Part shown: one piece after another, positions 1 through 7,406 of the stretch
How the letters are laid out: every line of letters begins with the position of its first letter
Numbering within the stretch: position 1 is the first letter of the stretch
Origin: an uncultured Cellulophaga sp.
GTDB taxonomy: Bacteria; Bacteroidota; Bacteroidia; Flavobacteriales; Flavobacteriaceae
Reading direction: 5' to 3'
Assembly: GCA_947491225.1 (NCBI GenBank)
Contig: CANLIE010000004.1
Location: forward strand, 62,001-126,000
DNA length: 64,000 nucleotides
Made by a program: the position numbers and the translations under genes
The notes under the pieces: generated by a model
The model's input: the letters and a program-made list of their open reading frames with translations, nothing else
What the model was told of the DNA's origin: nothing
The model's database searches: none

Positions 1-1524
1 GTTCTCTTACAAATTTACATTGGTAGTAAAAAGAGTATTTTTGTATTAAAAACTGGGCAACTTATAGACGCCAAACTTATTTTAGGTTACTACAAACATT
101 TATTGCGTTTGCCACAACGCTTTTTTGACACTATGCAAATTGGTGAAATAACCTCTAGAATTAGTGATGCCGTAAAAATAAGGGCTTTTATAAACAATGT
201 TGCCATAGATATGCTCGTAAACATTTTTATTGTAATATTTTCTTTTAGTCTTATGTTTACGTACTATTGGAAACTGGCCTTGGTAATTTTATTGGTAATT
301 CCTTTTTACTTGGGCATCTACTTTTTAATGAATTATTTTAATAAAAAAGTAGAACGTAAGTTAATGGAAGATGCTGCTGAATTGCAAACACAATTGGTAG
401 AAAGTATTACACATATTAGAACAGTCAAGGAATTTGGCATAGAGGATTTTTCTAATATTAAAACTGAAAACAGATTTGTGAAATTATTGTTTACAACCTA
501 TAAATCTGGTTTAAATGGTGTTTTTTCTGGAGTATCTACTCAATTTTTAGCTTCTATTTTTACCATTATTTTACTATGGATAGGCTCTGGTTATGTACTA
601 GATGGAGAAATAACTACAGGAGAGCTATTTTCTTTTTACGCCCTTATAAGTTATTTTACGTCACCTGTTGCTTCTTTAATTGGAATGAACAAAACCATAC
701 AAAATGCATTAATTGCAGCAGATAGGCTTTTTGAAATAATGGATCTAGAGCGTGAAGAAACAGAAAATAAAATTGAACTTAAAAAAGAATACTTGGGAGA
801 TATTGTCTTTGAAAATGTATCTTTTAGATATGGTTCCAGAACCCAAGTTTTTGAAAATTTTAGCGCAACTCTTAAAAAAGGGCAAACAACAGCAATTGTA
901 GGGGAAAGTGGTAGCGGAAAAACAACTTTAATAGCATTGCTTCAAAACTTATACCCAATAAAAGAAGGGAAAATTTACGTTGGCGATTATGATTTAAAAC
1001 ATATTCATTACAAAAGTCTTAGAAAATTAATTGGTGTTATTCCACAGCAATTAAACCTCTTTTCCGGTACAATTATAGAAAATATTGCATTAGGTCAAGA
1101 TTTCCCAGATATGCAACGTATCATAGAATTATCTAACAAATTAGGAATAACAACATTTGTAGAAAAATTACCTAACGGTTTTGAAACCCAAGCAGGAGAA
1201 AATGGCGCAATGCTTTCTGGAGGTCAAAAACAACGCATATCCATAGCAAGGGCATTATACAAAAACCCAGAAATATTATTAATGGATGAGGCGACTTCTG
1301 CTTTAGATTCACATTCTGAAACTATTGTAAAACAAGTCATAGATGAATTTAAAGCTCAAGGAAAAACAATTATAGTAATTGCTCATAGACTAAGTACCAT
1401 TGCAAATGCTGATGCTATTCTAGTTTTAAAAGATGGTGTAATTGTGGAACAAGGAAACCACAATCAATTACTTAAAAACAAGAAAGAATATTACAGTTTA
1501 TGGAATAAACAGAGTTTAGGATAG
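1..1524 (+). CDS. Peptide/bacteriocin-type ABC exporter, C-terminal part (cut by window edge)
   Basis: The frame is open from base 1, so the true start lies outside the window; the TTG at 103 is only the first possible start codon inside it. The visible part has several hydrophobic membrane-spanning segments (encoded about 190-720) followed by a complete nucleotide-binding domain with Walker A GESGSGKTT (near 903), signature LSGGQKQR (near 1213), Walker B ILLMDEATSALD (near 1275) and the IAHR switch histidine (near 1378). This is the exporter half-transporter architecture of the peptidase-domain (C39) family that cleaves double-glycine leaders while exporting peptides through the inner membrane. 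The C39 domain itself would be upstream and cannot be seen, so its presence is inferred. A GG-leader-like ORF lies 0.8 kb downstream on the same strand, which supports the assignment. It could instead be a plain lipid/toxin exporter. Confidence 0.85.
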   Translation, partial: VLLQIYIGSKKSIFVLKTGQLIDAKLILGYYKHLLRLPQRFFDTMQIGEITSRISDAVKIRAFINNVAIDMLVNIFIVIFSFSLMFTYYWKLALVILLVIPFYLGIYFLMNYFNKKVERKLMEDAAELQTQLVESITHIRTVKEFGIEDFSNIKTENRFVKLLFTTYKSGLNGVFSGVSTQFLASIFTIILLWIGSGYVLDGEITTGELFSFYALISYFTSPVASLIGMNKTIQNALIAADRLFEIMDLEREETENKIELKKEYLGDIVFENVSFRYGSRTQVFENFSATLKKGQTTAIVGESGSGKTTLIALLQNLYPIKEGKIYVGDYDLKHIHYKSLRKLIGVIPQQLNLFSGTIIENIALGQDFPDMQRIIELSNKLGITTFVEKLPNGFETQAGENGAMLSGGQKQRISIARALYKNPEILLMDEATSALDSHSETIVKQVIDEFKAQGKTIIVIAHRLSTIANADAILVLKDGVIVEQGNHNQLLKNKKEYYSLWNKQSLG

Positions 1525-1633
1525 ATAACACTACCCCAGTGCTTGTACTATTATATCTGAAGTAGGTACCAATAACAGACCTTATTAAAAACTAATATTT
1601 GTTAATCTACAACTGGTAATTAAAACCAAAAAA

Positions 1634-1903
1634 GACTTAAACCTTGTTGATTGGACTTTTGCCTCTAACCAAAAAACAATTGGAATTACATATTTACACT
1701 CTTATTATAGGAGGAAAAACACGTAAATTCTATTTTCATGATTGTCATCTTATAAAATGGGATAATAACTTTTCTCCAACAGGCAATCAACCAATGAGTG
1801 AAACACTTGACACAGAGCTACAGCTGGCGTAGAAGATTCTAATTCTCAAGGTGTTTATAAGAGAACTACTTACCCTAAACAAGAAACACACAAAAAACAG
1901 TAA
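1634..1903 (+). pseudogene. Remnant of a TssD/Hcp-like type VI tube protein
   Basis: No intact frame exists here, but three frames read consecutively give a coherent C-terminal half of the Bacteroidetes TssD family. The first segment (from 1634) reads DLNLVDWTFASNQKT and ends near YYRR, matching the W..S....G...FYRR region. After a shift comes RKFYFHDCHLIKWDNNFSPT followed by GNQPMSE, matching the 'AYCVxYxExFxxxGxxPM' region. After another shift comes AGVEDSNSQGVYKR, ending at the stop at 1901. The N-terminal half is absent. The assignment rests on remembered family motifs. No other type VI gene is visible, so this is probably an orphan relic. Confidence 0.5.
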
Positions 1904-1947
1904 TTCAAGAAAAATACAACTTAATAGTAAAACTAAAATATCATAAA

Positions 1948-2168
1948 ATGTCTTCTTTTGTACCTTTGGGAATGCTTAGTTTTTAATAGAGATAAAGAAA
2001 GAGATTATTTTTAATTCACATATAAAATTGAATATACCGATGCTACTGAATTAATTTTGTATGTACGTGATGGTAATCCTATTTGGTTTTGAAGGTAAAA
2101 ACAAAGAAACCACAAACAACAGCTTTAACTAGTATAGTGAATGAGGAGCAACAATGGTTATACACTAA
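1948..2168 (+). pseudogene. Unidentified coding relic
   Basis: A start at 1948 opens a short frame (MSSFVPLGMLSF, then stop). The neighbouring frames continue a plausible protein: NRDKERDYF, a stop, FTYKIEYTDATELILYVRDG, a shift, then FEGKNKETTNNSFN and a terminal YSEWGATMVIH-like stretch with two stops. Codon pattern and residue composition look like decayed coding sequence, with at least two frameshifts and several stops. The family is not recognised. Its position directly behind the TssD-like relic suggests it belonged to the same lost module. The 182 bases after it hold only A-rich sequence. Confidence 0.35.
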
Positions 2169-2350
2169 ATAACACCTCACTAAACTTTACATACAAACTA
2201 ACTATTCTATTTAAAAAAAAGTAAGAAAAAACTTTGCAGTATTAAAAAAAAAAAAAACATCTTTACTGCATCAAAATATTCGTGAAACCATTTTGAAAAA
2301 ATTATTGTATAACTTGGTTTGCAAATTGCAGAACTGTTAAATTTAAAATT

Positions 2351-2428
2351 ATGAATTTAGAAAATTTAGGAGTTCAAGAAATGAACAAAAAAGAAATTAT
2401 TTGTGCAAATGGAGGGAGATATATTTGA
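2351..2428 (+). CDS. Short GG-leader peptide ORF (possibly the 5' end of a frameshifted gene)
   Basis: ATG at 2351 opens 25 codons reading MNLENLGVQEMNKKEIICAN, then GGRYI and a stop. The pattern of acidic/hydrophobic helix (LxxLGVQEMxxxEI) ending in Gly-Gly is the classical double-glycine leader of peptides processed by C39-type exporters, and such an exporter (partial) lies upstream. Only three residues follow the GG, too few for a mature peptide. The next frame (+1) runs straight on from the same place for more than 220 codons. Removing one G from the GGG at 2414-2416 would fuse the two into one GG-leader protein of about 240 residues. So this is either a leader-only ORF or the severed front of a longer secreted protein. 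Confidence 0.6.
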   Translation: MNLENLGVQEMNKKEIICANGGRYI

Positions 2429-3077
2429 TGGTGTGACTTGGTGGGAAGCTAGTGGTAAAACCATTGGTGTTGGAGCGTTTAGTGAAAGTTCAAGACCAGA
2501 ATTAAATGAAGATCTAAAAAAGAAGAGTAGTTTTTTAGGAATACAAAATGAGGAGATAGGGAGAGGAAAGGTAAATGTAAATCCTTCTAACGACTTCCAT
2601 AGTGAGCCTGCTTTTATAGATATGGCAAGTTCTCGATATGTATGCCCTTTGTGTGCTCTAAAAGGTGTTAATTTGGCAAGTAATACGGATGAGAAGAATT
2701 TTATTTCAAGAATTACTAAGGAGTTTGATAGAGTATTTGCGGTAGATTCTGATTTTTCGGTAAAAATTAGAGCCTCTGCAGAAATTCTTTTTCCTCCTAA
2801 CAAAATTATGCCACTTTTAGATAACTTTCAAAGGATTTTGATGACTGGTACAGGAATGAAGAGCATAGATGCTACACTAGGTACTTCAGATTACGATTTA
2901 CTTAGAGTTATTTTTGCGATACAAGCAAATGACCAAGCAGCTACACAAAAGGCAATGCAAACATTGGCAAATAATAAACCTGATTATTTCAGACAACTGC
3001 TTATGGCAAGAACCCTGGAAGCGGATATTCCGGATAAAATGAGGGTGTTAACACCTATGTTTTGTTCTGTAAAATAG
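2409..3077 (+). CDS. Hypothetical protein, probable cargo part of a GG-leader protein
   Basis: The protein of about 223 residues has no family I recognise. The N-terminal third is Gly/Ser/acidic and soluble (EGDIFDGVTWWEASGKTIG). A Cys pair occurs as YVCPLCALKG, and the C-terminal half looks helical, ending in DKMRVLTPMFCSVK. The ATG at 2409 lacks a convincing ribosome-binding site and sits inside the preceding short GG-leader ORF; a GTG at 2403 is an alternative start. This fits a protein whose real start is the leader at 2351, separated by one base. A TPR gene follows six bases downstream, so the two are probably co-transcribed. A short echo of its C-terminus (ILTPTLCSL) recurs at 4142-4177 before the second TPR gene, suggesting the pair was once duplicated. 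Confidence 0.55.
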   Translation: MEGDIFDGVTWWEASGKTIGVGAFSESSRPELNEDLKKKSSFLGIQNEEIGRGKVNVNPSNDFHSEPAFIDMASSRYVCPLCALKGVNLASNTDEKNFISRITKEFDRVFAVDSDFSVKIRASAEILFPPNKIMPLLDNFQRILMTGTGMKSIDATLGTSDYDLLRVIFAIQANDQAATQKAMQTLANNKPDYFRQLLMARTLEADIPDKMRVLTPMFCSVK

Positions 3078-3083
3078 AGAGAA

Positions 3084-4097
3084 ATGGATAAGAAAAGAAT
3101 TTTAGATTGGAGAGATGAAATAGAAAAAATTTACTTGAATTCAGGTAGTGAAATTGCTATTAATCAATCTATTAAATCTGTTAACGTGCCTTTGGATATT
3201 AGAAAGTTGTCCATTGCATTATTATTTTCAAGGGTAGAGAAATTTGAAGATTCATACAAAGCCCTTAAAGAGGTTGATAGAGAAAAAATAAAGGAATGGG
3301 ATAGACAGTTTGAGTTGGATGCTCTTGCTGTAGAAGTAAACTATAAAATCTCTATTAAGGAATACCAAGAAGCATTGTTCGGTATAGAAAAAGCCCTTGT
3401 TATTCAGCCAGAAAATATAAATTTTTTCACAAAAAAATTATTCATATTCCATAAAATTCAACCTAATAAAGTGAAGAATCTATTCTTAGATGAAATTAAA
3501 AATAGACCTTCTAATGATCTTTTATTAGCGGCATATGGTAATTACCTTCTTCTTGAAGGTGATTATAAAAAAGCAGAAGAAATAGCAAGAAAGGCATTGA
3601 CGATTAATGAAAATAATATTGAAGCAAATGAAATATTAGGATTGTTGTTTTTTGAAGGCAAAGAGTATGATCAAGCAACTTTTTATTTAAGAAAGGTAAT
3701 TGCTTTAAACCCAAATATGATACTAACCCAAGAGATATTATGTGAAGTGGTTGTATTTTCAGAAGGTTTGGACGCTGGTGAAAGGCAATGTCATTATGCA
3801 CTAGGTTTCTTACCAGAAAATAGTAAAATACATAGTTTATTAGCTTGTGTAATTTTGGAGAAAGGGGACGATGCTCATCATGCTTTGATGCATGCAAAAA
3901 AAGGGGTATTATATAATCCGGATGCCTATTCTTTGTTTGCACAGGCTTATTCATATACGGAACTAAATCAATTATTCTTAGCAGATGAAGCATTAAAAAA
4001 GTGCTTAAAGTTTTCTGATGCACCGAAAAGTGCATATAGATTAAGAAGCATATTGGATGAAAAATTAGGAATTAATGAATTTAAAAACAAGGGTTGA
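3084..4097 (+). CDS. TPR (tetratricopeptide repeat) protein 1
   Basis: A soluble all-helical protein of 337 residues without signal peptide. TPR-like helices are evident from about residue 40, with clear motifs such as EYQEALFGIEKALVIQPENI (about 96-115), GDYKKAEEIARKALTINENN and EYDQATFYLRKVIALNPN (about 160-215). TPR domains bind partner proteins or peptides. It starts six bases after the Cys-containing hypothetical gene, so translation is probably coupled. It is laid out like the second TPR gene at 4190: similar length, similar N-terminal helix with W and EI/GIENI.., and repeats at equivalent places. A chaperone or immunity-like partner role for the neighbouring GG-leader protein is conceivable but is inference from position only. 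Confidence 0.75.
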   Translation: MDKKRILDWRDEIEKIYLNSGSEIAINQSIKSVNVPLDIRKLSIALLFSRVEKFEDSYKALKEVDREKIKEWDRQFELDALAVEVNYKISIKEYQEALFGIEKALVIQPENINFFTKKLFIFHKIQPNKVKNLFLDEIKNRPSNDLLLAAYGNYLLLEGDYKKAEEIARKALTINENNIEANEILGLLFFEGKEYDQATFYLRKVIALNPNMILTQEILCEVVVFSEGLDAGERQCHYALGFLPENSKIHSLLACVILEKGDDAHHALMHAKKGVLYNPDAYSLFAQAYSYTELNQLFLADEALKKCLKFSDAPKSAYRLRSILDEKLGINEFKNKG

Positions 4098-4141
4098 TGC
4101 AGGTGGTTAACGATGAAAAAAACTTCTATATTTTTTAAGAC

Positions 4142-4177
4142 ATGAAAATTTTAACACCAACATTGTGTAGTTTATAA
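4142..4177 (+). other. C-terminal echo of the 2409-3077 protein (MKILTPTLCSL)
   Basis: The 11-codon frame MKILTPTLCSL resembles the C-terminus KMRVLTPMFCSVK of the gene at 2409-3077, and each precedes a TPR gene by a few bases. It appears to be the last surviving piece of a second copy of the gene pair. No other part of the copy is recognisable between 4098 and 4141. Confidence 0.4.
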
Positions 4178-4189
4178 AATTATTAAAGA

Positions 4190-5185
4190 ATGAATTCAAT
4201 AGAATATTGGAAAGAAGGTATAGAAAATATTTTTCAGCTACACGGGCCTGAAATGGCTCTACAGGCGATTAGTGTAGATAATGAAGAAAATAGAGAGATA
4301 CCTTATGCTATAAGAGAAATTGCCAAAGCAAGTATCTTTTATAGAGGAGCGAACTATGAGGAGGCAGAAAAAATTATTAATACTATTTCCAATGAAATAA
4401 AAGAATTAGTATATCAAGCAGAATGGCAAGTAATTGCGATTGGAGTACATGTTTTTTATAAGAGATATCAGGAAGCATTGAAGGTATTAGAAGAGTCTAT
4501 TAAAGTAAACCCTAATAATTTGGATTTGTATAATCAACTTGTATATGTTCAGGATAAACTGGGGATTAAAAGTTATTCAATAAGTTATCCAGAGTTATTG
4601 AAAAAATTTAATGACCACTATGAAGTGAAAATTGAATATGCAAGTTACTTGTTTTACCAAAAAGAAAATGATAAAGCCAAAGAAATAGCATTAGAAGTGA
4701 TCGAAAAAGATCCTAATAATGTAAAAGCTTTGGATATTTTGGGATATATCGCCTTAGAAAATATGGAAGACCAAAAAGCTTATGATTACTTAATCAAGTC
4801 ATCAGAAATATGGCCTTTTAATAAAAAAAGATTACAGTCTCTAGCGAATATTGCTTTATTGAATAGAGACAAAGAAGGAGAAGAAAAAGCCTATCGATAT
4901 GCATTACAATTTTATAAAACAGATGGAGAATTTAATTTAAAACTGCTGACAATATTGTTAAACACCCCTAATCGAGATACAAATGAGGTTATAGAATTAG
5001 GGAATAAAGTTTTACAATATTTACCAAATAATGTAAGGTCATATTTTTTATGTGCTTATGCGTATTACTTGGGAGGTAAAATACAAGACGCAAATAACAT
5101 ACTAAAAGAATGCTATGCTTTTAAAGAAATCCCCCAAGGAGTATATGAGCTTCAGGAAAAAATAAATACCATTTTAAAAAAATAG
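4190..5185 (+). CDS. TPR protein 2
   Basis: A protein of 331 residues, soluble and helical, with TPR motifs such as RYQEALKVLEESIKVNPNNL (about 94-113) and ENDKAKEIALEVIEKDPNNV (about 163-182), then DQKAYDYLIKSSEIWPFNK. Overall size, N-terminal layout and repeat positions mirror the TPR gene at 3084, so the two look like diverged paralogues from a tandem duplication. The following small gene starts three bases after its stop, which indicates one transcript. No catalytic motif is present; it is a protein-binding scaffold of unknown partner. Confidence 0.75.
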   Translation: MNSIEYWKEGIENIFQLHGPEMALQAISVDNEENREIPYAIREIAKASIFYRGANYEEAEKIINTISNEIKELVYQAEWQVIAIGVHVFYKRYQEALKVLEESIKVNPNNLDLYNQLVYVQDKLGIKSYSISYPELLKKFNDHYEVKIEYASYLFYQKENDKAKEIALEVIEKDPNNVKALDILGYIALENMEDQKAYDYLIKSSEIWPFNKKRLQSLANIALLNRDKEGEEKAYRYALQFYKTDGEFNLKLLTILLNTPNRDTNEVIELGNKVLQYLPNNVRSYFLCAYAYYLGGKIQDANNILKECYAFKEIPQGVYELQEKINTILKK

Positions 5186-5187
5186 TT

Positions 5188-5481
5188 ATGGATATCAAAA
5201 AGGAAATATGGTTTAATAGCGAAGACAAAAACTTTTTTCTAATTCCTGTAGATATTCAGCTATCAAAAGGGGAATATAGGATTGAACAATTTGATAAAAA
5301 TGAAAAATTTTTAGCTAAAAAAGAACTGATTCCTTTTCTAGCTATAGAAAAAAATATACTTGAAAAACTTAAAACAGATTATAAGCAAGCCATAGAAAAA
5401 ACAAAAGAAAGTTTAGTGCACCTTAATCAGTTTGCGTTTATGACTGGTCAGATTACGGAAGAGAGTATAAAATATGGTTAA
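5188..5481 (+). CDS. Small hypothetical protein (97 aa)
   Basis: A soluble, charged protein with a predicted beta-rich first half (IWFNSEDKNFFLIPVDIQLS) and a helical second half (EKLKTDYKQAIEKTKESL). It has no signal peptide, membrane segment or motif I recognise. It begins three bases after the TPR 2 stop, so it is almost certainly co-transcribed and probably works with that protein. Confidence 0.55.
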   Translation: MDIKKEIWFNSEDKNFFLIPVDIQLSKGEYRIEQFDKNEKFLAKKELIPFLAIEKNILEKLKTDYKQAIEKTKESLVHLNQFAFMTGQITEESIKYG

Positions 5482-5542
5482 AACAGAAACAGATATCTTT
5501 TAGAATGATTATTATCTAAGGAACTGATAGAGTATACAAATA

Positions 5543-6013
5543 ATGAGCATAAACATAGAAATTTTTCCATCTGTAAAAGAAGCCTTAAAAAGGGATGATA
5601 TAAGTAACAATCTTTATAAGCTTTACGAAGTAAGTTCAAATAAATTATTAAAAAAAGAAGATATTCTTGATGTAGATAAAGCTTATAGAATAAAGCATAA
5701 AGATACTACTATAGCCTTTCTTAATTTTTTTCAAACGGAACCTGAATTAGATACAATAGAAGTTTTATACGGGTATTTGGGAAAAGGAGAACAAATGAAA
5801 AATATAGAAAAAATATACAAGGACTGGATGGAAGTAGGACTCTCTGTTTCTATTGAATTTAAAGTGAATCAAAAAAATATCAAAAAATATCTGAATATAG
5901 TTTTTGAAATTGTAGAAAAAATGAAAGGTGTCATTTGTATAAAAGAAACATTTGATGAAATAGATAACGGTTTTTATACACTTGATGGTTTTAAAAAAAT
6001 AATTGAATCATAG
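5543..6013 (+). CDS. Hypothetical protein (156 aa)
   Basis: A soluble mixed alpha/beta protein, rich in Lys and Glu, with no signal peptide. It has MSINIEIFPSVKEALK at the N-terminus and a C-terminal half resembling a small ferredoxin-like fold (LSVSIEFKVNQKNIKKYLNI). No family is recognised. Size and place at the end of an exporter/GG-leader/TPR island would fit an immunity or accessory protein, but this rests on context only. Confidence 0.5.
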   Translation: MSINIEIFPSVKEALKRDDISNNLYKLYEVSSNKLLKKEDILDVDKAYRIKHKDTTIAFLNFFQTEPELDTIEVLYGYLGKGEQMKNIEKIYKDWMEVGLSVSIEFKVNQKNIKKYLNIVFEIVEKMKGVICIKETFDEIDNGFYTLDGFKKIIES

Positions 6014-6043
6014 TAATATAGCAAAATCAATAAATTTTAAATT

Positions 6044-6264
6044 ATGAATACGGATAGATTATTTATGAGATTAGGTATTATGCGTACAAAAAGTTTTAAG
6101 ACTAAAATCGAATCCTAAAGTAAAAAGGTTCAACCTTTTATGGCTATAGTAAGGATTTCTTATTTGATGAAGACGATACAAAAGTAGTTTTTATACGGTG
6201 TGAAGAAACAAGATTTCCAAATGATACAGAAATAGATATTAATCCAGAGCAAACACATCTATAA
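6044..6264 (+). pseudogene. Coding debris, unidentified
   Basis: A 24-codon frame (MNTDRLFMRLGIMRTKSFKT then stop) is followed in another frame by 46 open codons (6124-6264) reading GSTFYGYSKDFLFDEDDTKV and on to a stop. The composition looks like former coding sequence broken by a frameshift. No family is recognised. Confidence 0.3.
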
Positions 6265-6342
6265 AAATAAAAACCTTAACAATCACTTGTTTAACAGTTA
6301 ATCATTTTTTATATTACACTGATAATCAATACTTAATCTATT

Positions 6343-6467
6343 TTGGAAGCAACTAAGAATTTCAAGTCTATATTCAACCAAATAGAAGACCCTAGAAGCG
6401 ATATTAAAAACTTCACAAGTTAAATGACATGCTTCTTAGAGGAACTATAAGGATTATTTATGATTGA
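6343..6467 (+). mobile_element. ISAs1/H-repeat type transposase N-terminal relic
   Basis: Frame 1 reads LEATKNFKSIFNQIEDPRSD then IKNFTS and a stop; a second frame continues LNDMLLRGTIRIIYD. The F..IxDPR... start followed by a hydrophobic L.D.L. segment is the N-terminus of ISAs1-family (H-repeat associated) transposases. Everything after about 40 residues is gone, and no terminal inverted repeats are seen. Confidence 0.5.
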
Positions 6468-6503
6468 AAAAGAAACATTTGAACCTAAAATAACATATTA
6501 ATA

Positions 6504-6923
6504 ATGAGGAATATTATAGCAATATTTTCTTTTGTTCTTTTTTTTGCTTGTACAAAAAAAGTAAAGGATAAAAATATACATATTGAACCTTTTAAAATCC
6601 TATACTTAGGAGAATACTCAAAAATTAATAGTAAAGATTTAGAAATCTACTTTGAGACAGAAGGATTTAAAGGAGAAAAGTTTATTATTGAAAAAGGAAC
6701 CTTTATTGAGTCTACAAATGATAGCATTTATAGAGGTTTTAGAGATACTTTGTTATTAAAACCAGGAAGGCTGAAAGTTTCTTTTGATAAAGATTTTATT
6801 CCTGGGTATATCACATTTCATACTTTAAATGAAAATTTACAGGATTATGAGTTTTTTGTGTACTCTAATTCAAATAAAAAGTTTGATAAAACAGGCTCAA
6901 AAAAATATATTTATATAAAATGA
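6504..6923 (+). CDS. Small putative lipoprotein
   Basis: A protein of 139 residues with a short hydrophobic leader ending in a lipobox-like LFFACTKK (Cys at about residue 16), so it is probably a lipid-anchored envelope protein. The rest is beta-rich and charged (ILYLGEYSKINSKDLEIYFE, GFRDTLLLKPGRLKVSF), compatible with a small immunoglobulin-like or DUF-type fold, but no family is recognised. Its stop overlaps the start of the broken membrane-protein frame at 6920 (ATGA), implying that the two were translationally coupled. Confidence 0.6.
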   Translation: MRNIIAIFSFVLFFACTKKVKDKNIHIEPFKILYLGEYSKINSKDLEIYFETEGFKGEKFIIEKGTFIESTNDSIYRGFRDTLLLKPGRLKVSFDKDFIPGYITFHTLNENLQDYEFFVYSNSNKKFDKTGSKKYIYIK

Positions 6924-7264
6924 ATAATAGAGTATTTGAATTTATGAAAATAACAAAAAATCAGATTAAGAATGGTTGTATAGTAATAACATCAATTGTT
7001 TGTTTATGTACATTTATAGCGGTTATTTTTGAATTTTTTTTATGGTAGCGGTAACCATAGGATGTCATTTGGTAGTTGGGTCGATAGTGTGTTGTTTCAA
7101 TATTCGGAGTGGATTGCCTTATTGTTTTCAGCTCCTATGGTAGTTCCTTTTACAACTCATCAAAATCGTAAAATTTAAAATTACTCTATTTAGGGATTCT
7201 TGCATTTTTTGCTATATATTATAGTTTTATCTTCTTTACAGCCTATGTTCGAATATTAAAATAG
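6920..7264 (+). pseudogene. Frameshifted small membrane protein
   Basis: ATG at 6920 opens 42 codons containing one transmembrane helix (CIVITSIVCLCTFIAVIFEF) and stops at 7046. Skipping a base in the T-run near 7032-7042 continues as YGSGNHRMSFGSWVDSVLFQ then YSEWIALLFSAPMVVPF to a stop at about 7178. A further shift gives LLYLGILAFFAIYYSFIFFT and a stop at 7262. Joined, this is a protein of about 110 residues with three membrane helices. The start overlaps the upstream lipoprotein stop. Two lesions in homopolymer tracts suggest a pseudogene, though sequencing error cannot be excluded. Confidence 0.5.
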
Positions 7265-7406
7265 GAAAATTTGATTGTTATATTGCTTTTGGGATCTGAT
7301 TTTTGTTTTTAAAAGCCAAATCAAAAGATTTGGCGATTTTGTAAATAAACAACCATCTTTCGATTAAACATTAATCGCCCTATTCGCTATATATAGTGTT
7401 ATAAGC
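7265..7406. repeat. Palindrome-rich intergenic repeat element
   Basis: The stretch carries three perfect short inverted repeats: GCCAAATC-AAAA-GATTTGGC, CGATTAA-ACA-TTAATCG, and CTATATATAG. It ends in ATAGTGTTATAAGC at 7393-7406, whose TGTTATAAGC half is the reverse complement of GCTTATAACA at 8689. The ATAGTGTTATA core recurs in direct orientation at 8777-8787. From memory, the GCCAAATC/GATTTGGC hairpin next to a TTATAACA end is common in accessory regions of Flavobacteriaceae. Confidence 0.5.

Noticed and set aside
2366-2803. Long minus-strand open frame opposite the cargo gene
   Set aside because: Ser/Phe-rich shadow of the plus-strand gene with no recognisable motif or start context.
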